Source: Acidimicrobiaceae bacterium
GTDB lineage: Bacteria; Actinomycetota; Acidimicrobiia; Acidimicrobiales; Aldehydirespiratoraceae
DNA: 50,771 nucleotides
Assembly (NCBI GenBank): GCA_026710865.1
Contig: JAPOQG010000015.1
Coordinates: 1-50,771, forward strand
Direction of reading: 5' to 3'
Below, piece after piece: positions 15,516 to 22,970 of the stretch. The position numbers and the translations under genes were made by a program. The notes beneath the pieces are model-generated. The model did no database searches, was not told the origin of the DNA, and saw nothing but the letters and a program-made list of their open reading frames with translations. Positions within the stretch are counted from its first letter, which is position 1. Each line of letters starts with the position of its first letter.

Positions 15516-16244
15516 GTGAACGCGGCGAACCTCGTCCTGGCTCTCGTCGGCGGTTTGGCTGCCGGGCGGCTGGCGGCGGTGGTGGCCGGTCGCTTCGCGC
15601 CGCCCAGCGGCGTTCGCCGCCCGATCGGATTGATCGAGGTTTCGGCCGCGGTCCTGCTGGCCGCGGTGGTGGCCCGCTTCGGCTTGGGCTGGAGCGCGGT
15701 CCCGCCGCTGGTGGCCGCCGTGTCCCTGCTGACGCTGTCGATCGTCGATCTGCGCTGCGCCAGGCTGCCCGACGCCATCGTGTTCCCGGCCTCGGCCGCG
15801 AGTCTGGCTGCCGTCGTGGCGGCGTCGATCGCCTCGGCCCGGCCCGGCGCCATCGTCGCGGCGGTGGCCGCCGGACTCGGCTACGGCGCGGTCCTCTGGG
15901 CCGCTCACGAGATGAGGCCCGGCGGGCTCGGCTTCGGCGACGTCAAGCTCGCCCCGCTGCTCGGGCTGCACCTCGGCTGGGCAGCGTACTCCTCGCACCC
16001 GGAGTGGTGGGCCGTGGTGAGCCTCACGGTCCAGGCGCTGCTGTTGAGCTGCCTGATCGGCTTGGCGATGGGCCTGGCGCAGGCTGTGCTCCGCCGCAGG
16101 CGCCCGGAACCGCGGCCCGGTCCGGGCTGTGAGCGGGCCTCCCCGCCATCCCCGGGGCTGCTCCAGACGGTCTTCCCCTTCGGTCCGGCACTGGCCGCGG
16201 GCACGATGATCTCGGTGCTGTTTCCGGAGGCGCTGATCCTCTGA
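15516..16244 (+). CDS. Prepilin peptidase, A24 family, without the methylase domain
   Basis: A 242-residue polytopic membrane aspartyl protease that removes the leader from type IV pilin-like proteins. Both catalytic motifs are present: SIVDLRCARLPDAI (first Asp, about residue 77) and GGLGFGDVKLAPLLGL, the GxGFGDxK motif near 138-145. Seven or so hydrophobic segments are visible. The N-terminal cysteine-rich methyltransferase domain of PilD is missing, as in the short archaeal-like and many actinobacterial forms. GTG 15516 is chosen from the TATCGT box and because the longer frame would run deep into aroE. No pilin genes are nearby, so its substrates are elsewhere. Confidence 0.85.
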   Translation: MNAANLVLALVGGLAAGRLAAVVAGRFAPPSGVRRPIGLIEVSAAVLLAAVVARFGLGWSAVPPLVAAVSLLTLSIVDLRCARLPDAIVFPASAASLAAVVAASIASARPGAIVAAVAAGLGYGAVLWAAHEMRPGGLGFGDVKLAPLLGLHLGWAAYSSHPEWWAVVSLTVQALLLSCLIGLAMGLAQAVLRRRRPEPRPGPGCERASPPSPGLLQTVFPFGPALAAGTMISVLFPEALIL

Positions 16245-16260
16245 GTCCGCGATCGTCGCA

Positions 16261-16380
16261 GAGGCCGAGCGAACAGGCGGGACCACGCGGCCCACACGGT
16301 GCGAGGCCGTGGCCCGAGCGGCCCGTGAGCGCAGCGAACAAGAGCGGGATTCACGCCGCTGCGACGCGACAGGATCTCAC
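16261..16380 (+). repeat. Dispersed ~120-bp element, copy A
   Basis: Three conserved boxes: GAGGCCGAGCGAACAGGCGG (16261-16280); a long core with CGAGGCCGTGGCCCGAGCGG and CCCGTGAGCGCAGCGAAC (about 16302-16350); and GCGACGCGAC (16361-16370) followed by a variable tail. Box 1 to box 3 is 100 nt. It lies in the 277-bp gap between the prepilin peptidase gene and aroB, upstream of the aroB promoter. Nothing else is recognised in the gap. Confidence 0.85.
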
Positions 16381-16509
16381 CTGCCTGCGGACGCTCGCAG
16401 GCGCTGGTCACGGAGGCGCTCTCGCCGTTCGAGGCCGGGGCGACGAAGTGGGCGAGGACGGTTCGCCTGTGGCTCCCGCCGTCCCTCGAGAGCCCTGTCG
16501 GCGCGTCGC

Positions 16510-16515
16510 TAGGCT
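16510..16515 (+). promoter_or_regulatory. -10 box TAGGCT of aroB, leaderless type
   Basis: TAGGCT is 6 nt before GTG 16522. Confidence 0.5.
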
Positions 16516-16521
16516 GCTCGG

Positions 16522-17544
16522 GTGTCCTCGAACGCCCCCGATCCCCATGTCGTCAGCGTCGACCTGGGCGACCGCTCCTACGACGTCCACGTGGGAGCCG
16601 GGGTCCGGAGCTGCCTCAGCTCAGTCGTCCCGACCGGTGCCCGCCGCGCCGCGGTCATCACCCAGCCCAACGTCGGCTGGCACGTCGAGAGCGGACTCGA
16701 CCAGTCCGTCCTGGAGGTGCCCGACGGCGAGGAAGCCAAGTGCCTGGCCGTGGTCGAGCGGCTCTGCCGGGACATGTCGTCGGCGGGGTTCACCCGCTCC
16801 GACGTGATCGTTGCCGTCGGCGGCGGGGTCGTCACCGACGTCGCCGGCTTCGTGGCCGCGGTCTACCACCGGGGCATGCGCTACGTGTCGGTGCCGACGA
16901 CGCTGCTGGGCCAGGTGGATGCGGCCATCGGCGGGAAGACCGGTGTGAACCTGCCCGAGGGCAAGAACCTCGTGGGCGCCTTCTGGCAGCCCCACGCCGT
17001 GCTGTGCGACACCGAAGTCCTGGCCACGCTGCCGCCGCGGGAGATGCGCAGCGGCCAGGGAGAGCTGGCCAAGTACCACTTCCTCGGCGGCGACGGCCTG
17101 GACGCCCTCGACCTGGCGCAGCGGATCGCGGCCGCAGTGCGGATCAAGGCCGATGTGGTCGCCGCGGACGAGCGCGAGGGAGGGCGCCGGGCCATCCTCA
17201 ACTACGGCCACACCCTTGCTCACGCCATCGAGACCGCGGGACGGTTCGACCTGCGCCACGGAGAGGCGGTCGCCGTGGGCCTAGTCTACGCGGCCGAGGT
17301 GGCCGCCGCAATGGGCCGCATCGACGACGACCGGGTGGCCTACCATCGCCGGGTCGTGACCGGCTACGGGCTGCCGTCCCGGCTGCCGGCGCTGCTCGAC
17401 GATGACGAGTTGCTGGCCCTGTTCGGCCGGGACAAGAAGGCCGTCGACGGCCTGACCCTGGTGCTCGACTCGGCCCGGGGGGTGGAGCCGGTCACCCCGG
17501 TGCCCGAAGCGGTGCTCCGGCAGGCGCTGGCCGCGATTCGATGA
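16522..17544 (+). CDS. aroB: 3-dehydroquinate synthase
   Basis: NAD- and metal-dependent conversion of DAHP to 3-dehydroquinate, second step of the shikimate pathway. The 340-residue protein carries GGGVVTDVAGFVAAVYHRG (about 100-118), VPTTLLGQVDAAIGGKTGVN, the conserved EMRSGQGELAKY block, and the metal ligands in NYGHTLAHAIE and RHGEAVAVG. GTG 16522 is supported by the TAGGCT box. The stop overlaps the start of the M24 peptidase gene (ATGA). Confidence 0.96.
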   Translation: MSSNAPDPHVVSVDLGDRSYDVHVGAGVRSCLSSVVPTGARRAAVITQPNVGWHVESGLDQSVLEVPDGEEAKCLAVVERLCRDMSSAGFTRSDVIVAVGGGVVTDVAGFVAAVYHRGMRYVSVPTTLLGQVDAAIGGKTGVNLPEGKNLVGAFWQPHAVLCDTEVLATLPPREMRSGQGELAKYHFLGGDGLDALDLAQRIAAAVRIKADVVAADEREGGRRAILNYGHTLAHAIETAGRFDLRHGEAVAVGLVYAAEVAAAMGRIDDDRVAYHRRVVTGYGLPSRLPALLDDDELLALFGRDKKAVDGLTLVLDSARGVEPVTPVPEAVLRQALAAIR

Positions 17545-18689
17545 GCGGGCCGCCGGGCGGGCCGGACCGCGAGGCCGGCGTGCTTGCGAGCCTGCCTCCG
17601 CTGCGCACCGGCGGGCGGCTCGGTCGGCTGTGGGACCGGGTGGCCGGCTCCGACGTCGACGCAGCGGTGATCGTCGAGCCGGCCAATGTCCGATGGCTCA
17701 CCGGCTTCACCGGCTCCAACGGCGTGGTCGTGGTGCTGGGGGCGGATGAGGCGCTGCTCGTCACCGACGCCCGCTATGAGGAGCAGGCCCCCGCCCAGAT
17801 CGGAGAGGCCGGCTGCTCGGGCGAGATCGAAGTCGTCGTGGCTCGCGACCCGGCCAAGGCGGCCGCGCCCCGGCTCGGGGCCTCGGCTCGGGTCGGCATC
17901 GAGGACCGTGTCGCCTGGGGCGAGCAGATCCGCTGGAGCGAGGCGGTCACCGCGGAGACGGTGCCGGTGTCGGGGATCGTCGAGAGGCTGCGCGCCGTCA
18001 AGGACGGGGCCGAGCTGGCCCGTATCGAGGCGGCCGCCAACATCGCGGATGGGGCCCTGGCGTCGGTGGTGCCCATGCTGCGGCCCGGCACGACCGAGTC
18101 GCACCTTCAGCGGGCTCTCGACGGCGCCATCCGCTCGGCCGGAGCGTCGGGTCCCGCCTACGACACCATCGTCGCGTCGGGTCCCAATGCAGCGCTTCCC
18201 CACGCCGCGCCGACCGGCCGGCGGCTGGAGTCCGGCGACCTGGTGATCATCGATGTCGGGGCGCTGGTGGACGGCTACCGCAGCGACATGACCCGCACAT
18301 TCGTGCTGGGTGATCCGAGCGATCGGGCTGCGGCCATGCTCGAGGCCGTCGAACGCAGCCAGGCGGCCGGCGCGGCCGCGGTGGAGCCCGGCGTCGAGGC
18401 GGGTCGGATCGACACGGCCTGCCGGTCGGTCCTCGACGGCGCCGGCATGGGCGACGCCTTCGTGCACGGCACGGGCCATGGCGTCGGGCTGGACATCCAC
18501 GAGCTGCCGCGGGTGGCGTCGGGCTCGGCTGCGGCGCTCGAGCCCGGCAATGTGCTGACCGTCGAGCCCGGCGTGTACTTTCCCGGGTTCGGGGGTGTCC
18601 GGATCGAGGACCTGCTGGTGGTGACCGACTCGGGGCATCGCCCGCTTACGCTCCATCCGAAGACTCCCCTGGTGCCGCTGCCGGCCTGA
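17541..18689 (+). CDS. M24-family Xaa-Pro aminopeptidase/dipeptidase
   Basis: A 382-residue creatinase-fold metallopeptidase that removes residues N-terminal to proline. The N-terminal domain (NVRWLTGFTGSNGVVVVLGAD) is followed by the pita-bread catalytic domain. All five metal ligands are visible: Asp in VIIDVGALVDG (~236), Asp in RSDMTRTF (~249), His in GTGHGVGLDIHELPR (~313), Glu in LTVEPGVYFPG (~342) and Glu in VRIEDLLVV (~355). In Actinobacteria this gene typically stands between aroB/aroQ and efp, as here. It is translationally coupled to aroB. PepQ versus PepP cannot be settled from sequence alone. Confidence 0.93.
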   Translation: MSGPPGGPDREAGVLASLPPLRTGGRLGRLWDRVAGSDVDAAVIVEPANVRWLTGFTGSNGVVVVLGADEALLVTDARYEEQAPAQIGEAGCSGEIEVVVARDPAKAAAPRLGASARVGIEDRVAWGEQIRWSEAVTAETVPVSGIVERLRAVKDGAELARIEAAANIADGALASVVPMLRPGTTESHLQRALDGAIRSAGASGPAYDTIVASGPNAALPHAAPTGRRLESGDLVIIDVGALVDGYRSDMTRTFVLGDPSDRAAAMLEAVERSQAAGAAAVEPGVEAGRIDTACRSVLDGAGMGDAFVHGTGHGVGLDIHELPRVASGSAAALEPGNVLTVEPGVYFPGFGGVRIEDLLVVTDSGHRPLTLHPKTPLVPLPA

Positions 18690-18734
18690 GAGCGGCGACC
18701 GTCCCCACTACCGAGAACCGACAAGGAGCAGACC

Positions 18735-19298
18735 TTGCCCACCATCACGACCAACGATCTCCGCAACGGCATGACCCTCGAGATCGATCAGAACCTGTTC
18801 AGCGTGGTGGAGTTCCAGCATGTCAAGCCGGGCAAGGGACATGCCTTCGTGCGCACCACCCTCAAGAACGCCCGGACCGGGGCCGTGGTCGACCGCACGT
18901 TCCGGGCCGGCGAGAAGGTCGAGCGCGCCACCATCGACAAGCGCGAGATGCAGCTGCTCTACCGGGAGGGCGAGGACCTCGTCTTCATGGACAACGAGTC
19001 CTACGACCAGCTCACGGTGGAGCCCCAGGTACTCGGTGACGCGGCCCAGTTCCTGGTGGAGGGCTCGGTGGCGGTGATGCTGATGCACGGCACCGAGATC
19101 GTCGGCACCGACCTTCCCGCAGCCGTCGAGTTGGCCATCGCCGAGACCGAGCCGGGTATCCAGGGCGACCGGGTCTCGGGCGCCACCAAGCAGGCAACCT
19201 TGGAGACGGGACTGGTGGTGCAGGTTCCGCTGTTCGTGTCTCCCGGGGAGCGGGTGAAGGTCGACACCCGGTCCGCGGCATACATCGGGCGGGCCTGA
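18735..19298 (+). CDS. efp: Elongation factor P
   Basis: Rescues ribosomes stalled at polyproline runs, which the proline-rich MltG of this window would create. The 187-residue protein has the KOW-like N-domain with [19 protein letters not shown], whose second Lys is the tip residue that some bacteria modify, and the C-terminal signature with [19 protein letters not shown]. The start is TTG 18735, fixed by a good Shine-Dalgarno AAGGAG at 18723-18728 and the expected [12 protein letters not shown]. No modification enzyme (EpmA, YmfI, EarP) is nearby. Confidence 0.96.
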   Translation: MPTITTNDLRNGMTLEIDQNLFSVVEFQHVKPGKGHAFVRTTLKNARTGAVVDRTFRAGEKVERATIDKREMQLLYREGEDLVFMDNESYDQLTVEPQVLGDAAQFLVEGSVAVMLMHGTEIVGTDLPAAVELAIAETEPGIQGDRVSGATKQATLETGLVVQVPLFVSPGERVKVDTRSAAYIGRA

Positions 19299-19324
19299 CC
19301 CCGGTCGGGAATGCGGCGACCCCC

Positions 19325-19747
19325 TTGACCAGCGTTCCCGGCTTCGGGACCCGCCGCGAAGCCCGCGAGGACGCGCTGGCCGTGCTCTACGAGACCGAGA
19401 TCGCGGGCGGTTCGTCACAGGAGGCGCTGGACCGCCGGGCCGTCCCGCCGTCGGGATACGCGGTCGAGATCGCGCTGGGGGTGGACGCCGACCGCGACCA
19501 TCTCGACAGCCTGCTGCGGACGCATCTGGTGGGATGGCGCGTCGAGCGCCTCGCGGTGATCGATCGGGTGCTGGCCCGGATCGCGGCCTGGGAGCTGGCC
19601 CACCGTGACGACGTTCCGACCGGTGTCGTGCTGTCCGAGGCGGTGGCCCTGGCCACCCAGTACTGCGGCGGCGACTCGCCCCGCTTCCTCAACGGGGTGC
19701 TGCGGGCGGTGGCCGACGAGGTCCGTGCCGAGCAGCCGAGCGGGTAG
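19325..19747 (+). CDS. nusB: Transcription antitermination factor NusB
   Basis: Binds boxA RNA with NusE in rRNA antitermination complexes. The 140-residue all-helical protein shows RREAREDALAVLYETEIA at the N-terminus, VERLAVIDRVLARIAAWEL in the middle and VVLSEAVALATQYCGGDSPRFLNGVLRAV near the end, the standard NusB pattern. TTG 19325 is the best start because the homologous region begins soon after it; no strong ribosome-binding site is visible. It follows efp by 26 bp, the usual actinobacterial neighbour. Confidence 0.93.
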   Translation: MTSVPGFGTRREAREDALAVLYETEIAGGSSQEALDRRAVPPSGYAVEIALGVDADRDHLDSLLRTHLVGWRVERLAVIDRVLARIAAWELAHRDDVPTGVVLSEAVALATQYCGGDSPRFLNGVLRAVADEVRAEQPSG

Positions 19748-19755
19748 GCGCACCA

Positions 19756-20361
19756 ATGCCGGGGGTCCGCGAGGGGTGGAGCGGGGCCGCCGGAGCTGGT
19801 GGGACTGCCCGCATGGTCTTTGACGTGCGGCGCCTCGCCGGTCCGACCACCCTGCTGAGGCCGTGGCGGGCCGCTGACGCTCCCGTGCTGGCCGGGGCCT
19901 GGCGGGATCCGGCGATCCGGGAGCGCCTCGACGTGCCCGAACCGGCCGACGAGGCCGCGGCGGCACGCTGGATCTCGCAGCGCGAGCTGGCCTGGGCCGA
20001 GGGGCGCTCGGTGGACCTGGCCGTGACCGACCCGCCGTCGGGCGAGGTGATCGGCGAGGTGGGGCTGAGCCGGCTCGACCCCGTCCGGCGGGCGGCCCTG
20101 ATCGGCTGGTGGATCGCGGAGGGTTGGCGGGGCCGACGGCGAGCCTCCGAGGCGGTCCGGCTGGTGCTGGACTGGGTGCTGGCCGACGGGCCGCTGGACG
20201 CGGTGATGGCCGAGATCGACTCCGAGAACCCGGCGTCGGCGGCGGTCGCCCGCCGGGCCGGGATGCGCAGGGTCGACGCCTCCCGGCGGGCCGCCCACGG
20301 TCCGGGGGATGCGCCGCGACTCGTCTTTGCCCGCACCCGCATCAGCGAGGGCTCCGGCTAG
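19756..20361 (+). CDS. GNAT-family N-acetyltransferase (RimJ/RimL-like)
   Basis: A 201-residue acetyl-CoA-dependent transferase. The fold is recognised from LLRPWRAADAPVLAGAWRDPAIRERL, the beta-strand GEVIGEVGLSRLDPVRRAALIGWWI, the pyrophosphate-loop region WRGRRRASEAVRLVLDW and the ENPASAAVARRAGMRRV motif at the end, as in ribosomal-protein or aminoglycoside-like acetyltransferases. The substrate is unknown. ATG 19756 is used; ATG 19813 (MVFDVRRLAG) would remove 19 Gly/Ala-rich residues and is equally plausible. Its stop (20359-20361) overlaps the stop of the convergent SnoaL-like gene in a CTAG. Confidence 0.8.
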   Translation: MPGVREGWSGAAGAGGTARMVFDVRRLAGPTTLLRPWRAADAPVLAGAWRDPAIRERLDVPEPADEAAAARWISQRELAWAEGRSVDLAVTDPPSGEVIGEVGLSRLDPVRRAALIGWWIAEGWRGRRRASEAVRLVLDWVLADGPLDAVMAEIDSENPASAAVARRAGMRRVDASRRAAHGPGDAPRLVFARTRISEGSG

Positions 20362-20870
20362 CCGTTGTCGAGGATGTCCTCGAGGTCGATGGCACCGACG
20401 TCGAAGACGTCGTAGTCGGTCGCGACGCGGGGCTCGGCGGTGCGGGCAAGGCTCCGGTAGTGCCGCTTGGCGAACCACCAGCGACCTTCGCCGTCGCGCT
20501 CGAGCCGGTCGTGGTACACGCCGTAGGCGTCGGTGCGGCGACCGTCCGAGACGTTCTGGCGGATCTCCTGCATGTACACCCTGGCGGCCGCGACGCCCGC
20601 CTGGGCGTCGATGCGCATGACCGTGTTGAGCAGCACGAACTCGAACAGCGAGAAGCGCTCGATCTGGCGGGCGATGAAGTCGCCGTACTCGGACGGCCCG
20701 GTCAGTTCGAACCTCCGGTGGCGCACGTCCACGACGATCGGGCAGTCGGGGCGCACCATGGCGGACAGCTCGCCGAAGGCGCGGCGGGTCACCACGTCCG
20801 CGTACCGGCTCTGCAGGCGCTGCAGGGCCACGTACTCGACGGTCTCGGACAGCCGGTGCTGGTCGTGCAT
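20358..20870 (-). CDS. SnoaL-like/NTF2-fold protein
   Basis: A 170-residue protein resembling the nuclear-transport-factor-2/SnoaL-like fold: an N-terminal helix pair (ETVEYVALQRLQSRYADVVTRRAFGELSAMVRPDCPIVV), a central sheet with MRIDAQAGVAAARVYMQEIRQN, and the closing YGVYHDRLERDGEGRWWFAKRHYRSLAR, the usual 'W-F..R.Y' ending. Such proteins are cyclases, dehydratases, isomerases or ligand-binding proteins; no specific role can be given. ATG 20870 is preferred over longer in-frame starts, which would read through a 38-bp direct repeat. Confidence 0.7.
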   Translation of the reverse strand: MHDQHRLSETVEYVALQRLQSRYADVVTRRAFGELSAMVRPDCPIVVDVRHRRFELTGPSEYGDFIARQIERFSLFEFVLLNTVMRIDAQAGVAAARVYMQEIRQNVSDGRRTDAYGVYHDRLERDGEGRWWFAKRHYRSLARTAEPRVATDYDVFDVGAIDLEDILDNG

Positions 20871-20897
20871 CGTGCCGGCGAGCGTACAACCCCGCCT

Positions 20898-21009
20898 GTT
20901 GCCCGGGCACTCGACGCTCGCGGACCGATCGGACGCGGTCGGCTCACCGCCGGCCGACGGCCCCAGGGCCGGTTGCCCGGGCACTCGACGCTCGCGGACC
21001 GATCGGACG
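20898..21009. repeat. Pair of 38-bp perfect direct repeats
   Basis: The 38-bp sequence starting GTTGCCCGGGCACTCGACGC occurs at 20898-20935 and again at 20972-21009 (offset 74). Both copies lie in the 141-bp gap between the 3' end of the HAD gene (minus strand) and the start of the SnoaL-like gene. They contain CCCGGG and CCGATCGG palindromes. A duplicated regulatory site or a recent slippage product are both possible. Confidence 0.85.
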
Positions 21010-21011
21010 TG

Positions 21012-21659
21012 CTAGCGGCGATCTGGCTCCGCGCGGGCGATGAGAGCGATCAGGTCCTCCAGCCTGTCGATGAGGTGGTGCGCCCCGCCGTCGTGCAGCG
21101 CGTCGGCGGCGTCATAGCCGGCGGTGTATCCGATGGCGATCGAGCCGGCCCCGCGGGCCTGCACCATGTCGAACCTGGTGTCGCCCACGTACCAGACCGC
21201 ACCGGCCGGCGCGCCCTCCACGTAGCGACTGACCACGTCGCCCTTCTGGATCACTCCGCAGTGGATGCTGTCGAATCGTCGATCGAGACCGTGGTCTCGG
21301 AGGTCGCGCCGCACGGCCTCGTCGTTGGCCGAGCTGACCACCCCGATGGTGATGCCCTCGTCCAGCAGGGCCTCGAGCGTGGCCGACGCTCCGGGGGAGA
21401 GGGGGGCGTCGAGAGCTGCGAGGTGCGTGCTCCAGGCCCGGGCCGCGTCCTCGCGGCGATCGTCGGGAACGCCCAGACGCCTGACGTGATCCGAGAGCGG
21501 CAGGCACCAGGCCTCCCGGAACTCCTCGAGCGTGAGGCCTGGAAGTCCGGCCCACTGCTCGCGGATCAGGCTGCTTGCCATGCGGGCCCGTTCCATGTCG
21601 TCGAGGAGGGTCCCGTTCCAGTCGAACAGGACGACCGACGGGGAGCCGGCGGCAGTCAC
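21012..21659 (-). CDS. HAD-superfamily hydrolase with DWNGT motif
   Basis: A 215-residue Rossmann-like phosphatase fold related to phosphoglycolate phosphatases. Motif I is LFDWNGTLLDD: the nucleophile Asp is present, but the second Asp, normally the general acid/base, is Asn. Motif II is IGVVSSAN, motif III Lys in VIQKGDVVSRY, motif IV WYVGDTRFDMVQARGAG. A helical cap lies between motifs I and II. DWNGT members are known in the superfamily, so activity is not excluded. GTG 21659 is the only reasonable start. Substrate unknown. Confidence 0.82.
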   Translation of the reverse strand: MTAAGSPSVVLFDWNGTLLDDMERARMASSLIREQWAGLPGLTLEEFREAWCLPLSDHVRRLGVPDDRREDAARAWSTHLAALDAPLSPGASATLEALLDEGITIGVVSSANDEAVRRDLRDHGLDRRFDSIHCGVIQKGDVVSRYVEGAPAGAVWYVGDTRFDMVQARGAGSIAIGYTAGYDAADALHDGGAHHLIDRLEDLIALIARAEPDRR

Positions 21660-22024
21660 ACGTGCCCGTTCATCGCCATGGCCACATGGTGGGACCCGAG
21701 GATGTCCTCGGGGCGATCTCGTCGCGGCGAGCGCATTCTCCGCCTGACCCGCCGCGAGGCGTGAACGAGGCGGTTGAGTGGAGCCTGACCGGGTGCCGGC
21801 CTTCCAGGTGGATGCAGTGACGGTCGGTGATTGCCGCGAAGCCCACGGATGAGATCATGGTCTGTGCGGGTGCGGGATGCACGGATGGACCGCCGCGGCA
21901 GCCTCTGCGCCTCGGAGCGCCGACCCGCGACCTTCGGGTTCTCGATGGTCGGGAGAGCGCTGGTGCGGCGGAAGCAGGATCGCTGCGAGACAGGGCCGGC
22001 CGCGAGGGCATGCGACTCATGTGC
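21660..22024. other. Gene-poor interval between the HAD gene and vapB
   Basis: About 380 bp between divergent genes. Open frames exist on both strands (the longest 124 codons on the minus strand) but their composition is Arg/Ser/Pro-rich, they lack family motifs, start signals or codon-position bias that I can see, and I treat them as chance. No tRNA or clear hairpin is visible. The vapB promoter is at the right end. Confidence 0.5.
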
Positions 22025-22030
22025 TAGCAT
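22025..22030 (+). promoter_or_regulatory. -10 box TAGCAT of the second vapBC pair
   Basis: TAGCAT is 8 nt before ATG 22039, consistent with a leaderless or 1-2 nt leader transcript. Confidence 0.45.
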
Positions 22031-22038
22031 TCTGCAAC

Positions 22039-22260
22039 ATGAAGACGCTGTACCTGCGAAACGTTCCCGACGATGTCCTGGACCGTCTCAAGCTGCTGGC
22101 TGCTCGAGAGGGCCTTTCCGTCTCCGGGATGGCCGTCCGAGAACTGGCCGAATCGACTCGCCGAGCCCACAACGCCGCCCTGCTGGGTGACCTTCCCGAC
22201 CTGGAGGTTCCCATGTCCGAGGTCATGGCCGCGCTGGACGAGGTCCGCGCTGAGAGGTGA
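22039..22260 (+). CDS. vapB: Ribbon-helix-helix antitoxin (FitA/VapB-like)
   Basis: A 73-residue protein. The first 45 residues (MKTLYLRNVPDDVLDRLKLL...SVSGMAVRELAES) are a ribbon-helix-helix DNA-binding domain of the FitA/CopG-like type. The rest (LGDLPDLEVPMSEVMAALDEVRAER) is the toxin-binding tail. ATG 22039 is fixed by the beginning of the domain and the TAGCAT box. The stop overlaps the toxin start by 4 nt (GTGA). It is unrelated in sequence to the VapB at 6791. Confidence 0.87.
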   Translation: MKTLYLRNVPDDVLDRLKLLAAREGLSVSGMAVRELAESTRRAHNAALLGDLPDLEVPMSEVMAALDEVRAER

Positions 22261-22640
22261 TAGTCGTCGACGCGTCGGCGGCCGTGGGGGCGTTGCTGCG
22301 CGACGGCGAGGCTCGTCGGTACCTCAGTGCGGACAGTCTCGCCGCGCCGCACCTGATCGACGCAGAGGTTCTCCAGGCCCTGCGCAAGCTGGCGGCTAGC
22401 GGCTCGGTGGAGTCCGCAGACACCGAAGCGGCGGTGCGACAGTGGAGCCGGCTCGGATTGACGCGTCTCGCAGTTCACGGACTGACCAGCAGGATCTGGG
22501 CTCTGCGCCACAATCTCTCCGCCTACGATGCCAGCTACGTGGCCTTGGCGGAGGCCCTCGAATGCCCGCTGCTGACCGCGGATGCGCGGCTGGCCGGAGC
22601 GCCCGGGCCGAATTGTCCGATCACCCTGGTGCGACGGTGA
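22257..22640 (+). CDS. vapC: PIN-domain ribonuclease toxin (VapC)
   Basis: A 127-residue PIN domain with the expected acidic residues: Asp in IVVDASAAVGALL (N-terminus), Glu in LIDAEVLQALRKLA (about 40), Asp in NLSAYDASYVALAEALECPLLTADARLA (two Asp, about 94 and 112). Presumed toxic RNase neutralised by the upstream antitoxin, with which it is translationally coupled. It is followed within 90 bp by a further regulator/PIN-like pair, making this a small cluster of putative toxin-antitoxin modules. Confidence 0.88.
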   Translation: MIVVDASAAVGALLRDGEARRYLSADSLAAPHLIDAEVLQALRKLAASGSVESADTEAAVRQWSRLGLTRLAVHGLTSRIWALRHNLSAYDASYVALAEALECPLLTADARLAGAPGPNCPITLVRR

Positions 22641-22653
22641 GCTGCTCAGGCGG

Positions 22654-22681
22654 TTTACGACGGCCAGACCAGTGATACAAT
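22654..22681 (+). promoter_or_regulatory. Promoter of the AbrB-type gene
   Basis: TTTACG (22654-22659), 16-nt spacer, TACAAT (22676-22681). The predicted start near 22688 gives a ~40-nt leader to ATG 22728, which has a GGAGGG just before it. The leader is AT-rich relative to the region and contains TACAA...TTGTA arms (22676-22680, 22700-22704) that could be an operator. Confidence 0.5.
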
Positions 22682-22727
22682 GCAATGTTGGAATTCGCCT
22701 TGTAAGATAGAGGGATATGGTGGAGGG

Positions 22728-22970
22728 ATGGCGGACACGGGAGACTTGAGGGTGTCGGCCCGGGGGCAGATGAGCCTGCCGGCGTCCGCCCGCCGGCGCT
22801 GGGGCCTCCAGGACGGCGGCGAGGTGGCGTACCTCGACCTCGGTGACGCTGTGGTGATCGCGCCCGGCGACATCGCCAGCCTCCGCCGCCAGCTTCTGGA
22901 GTCCCTCACCGAGGACGACTGGGCCATGGCCCGAACCGGGTTCGGCGACCGGGAACTGGCGACTGAGTGA
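22728..22970 (+). CDS. AbrB/MazE/SpoVT-type DNA-binding protein, putative antitoxin
   Basis: An 80-residue protein whose first half (LRVSARGQMSLPASARRRWGLQDGGEVAYLDLGDAVVIAPG) is a swapped-hairpin AbrB domain. The second half (SLRRQLLESLTEDDWAMARTGFGDRELATE) is an acidic helix as in antitoxins. ATG 22728 is chosen because GGAGGG precedes it and the domain starts 7 residues in; an in-frame ATG at 22680 lies at the predicted -10 and is rejected. The stop overlaps the next gene's GTG by 4 nt. Probably autoregulatory. Confidence 0.8.
   Translation: MADTGDLRVSARGQMSLPASARRRWGLQDGGEVAYLDLGDAVVIAPGDIASLRRQLLESLTEDDWAMARTGFGDRELATE

Noticed and set aside
21656..22030. 124-codon minus-strand frame between the HAD gene and vapB
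   Set aside because: No recognisable motif, no start signal, and equally open frames exist on the other strand.
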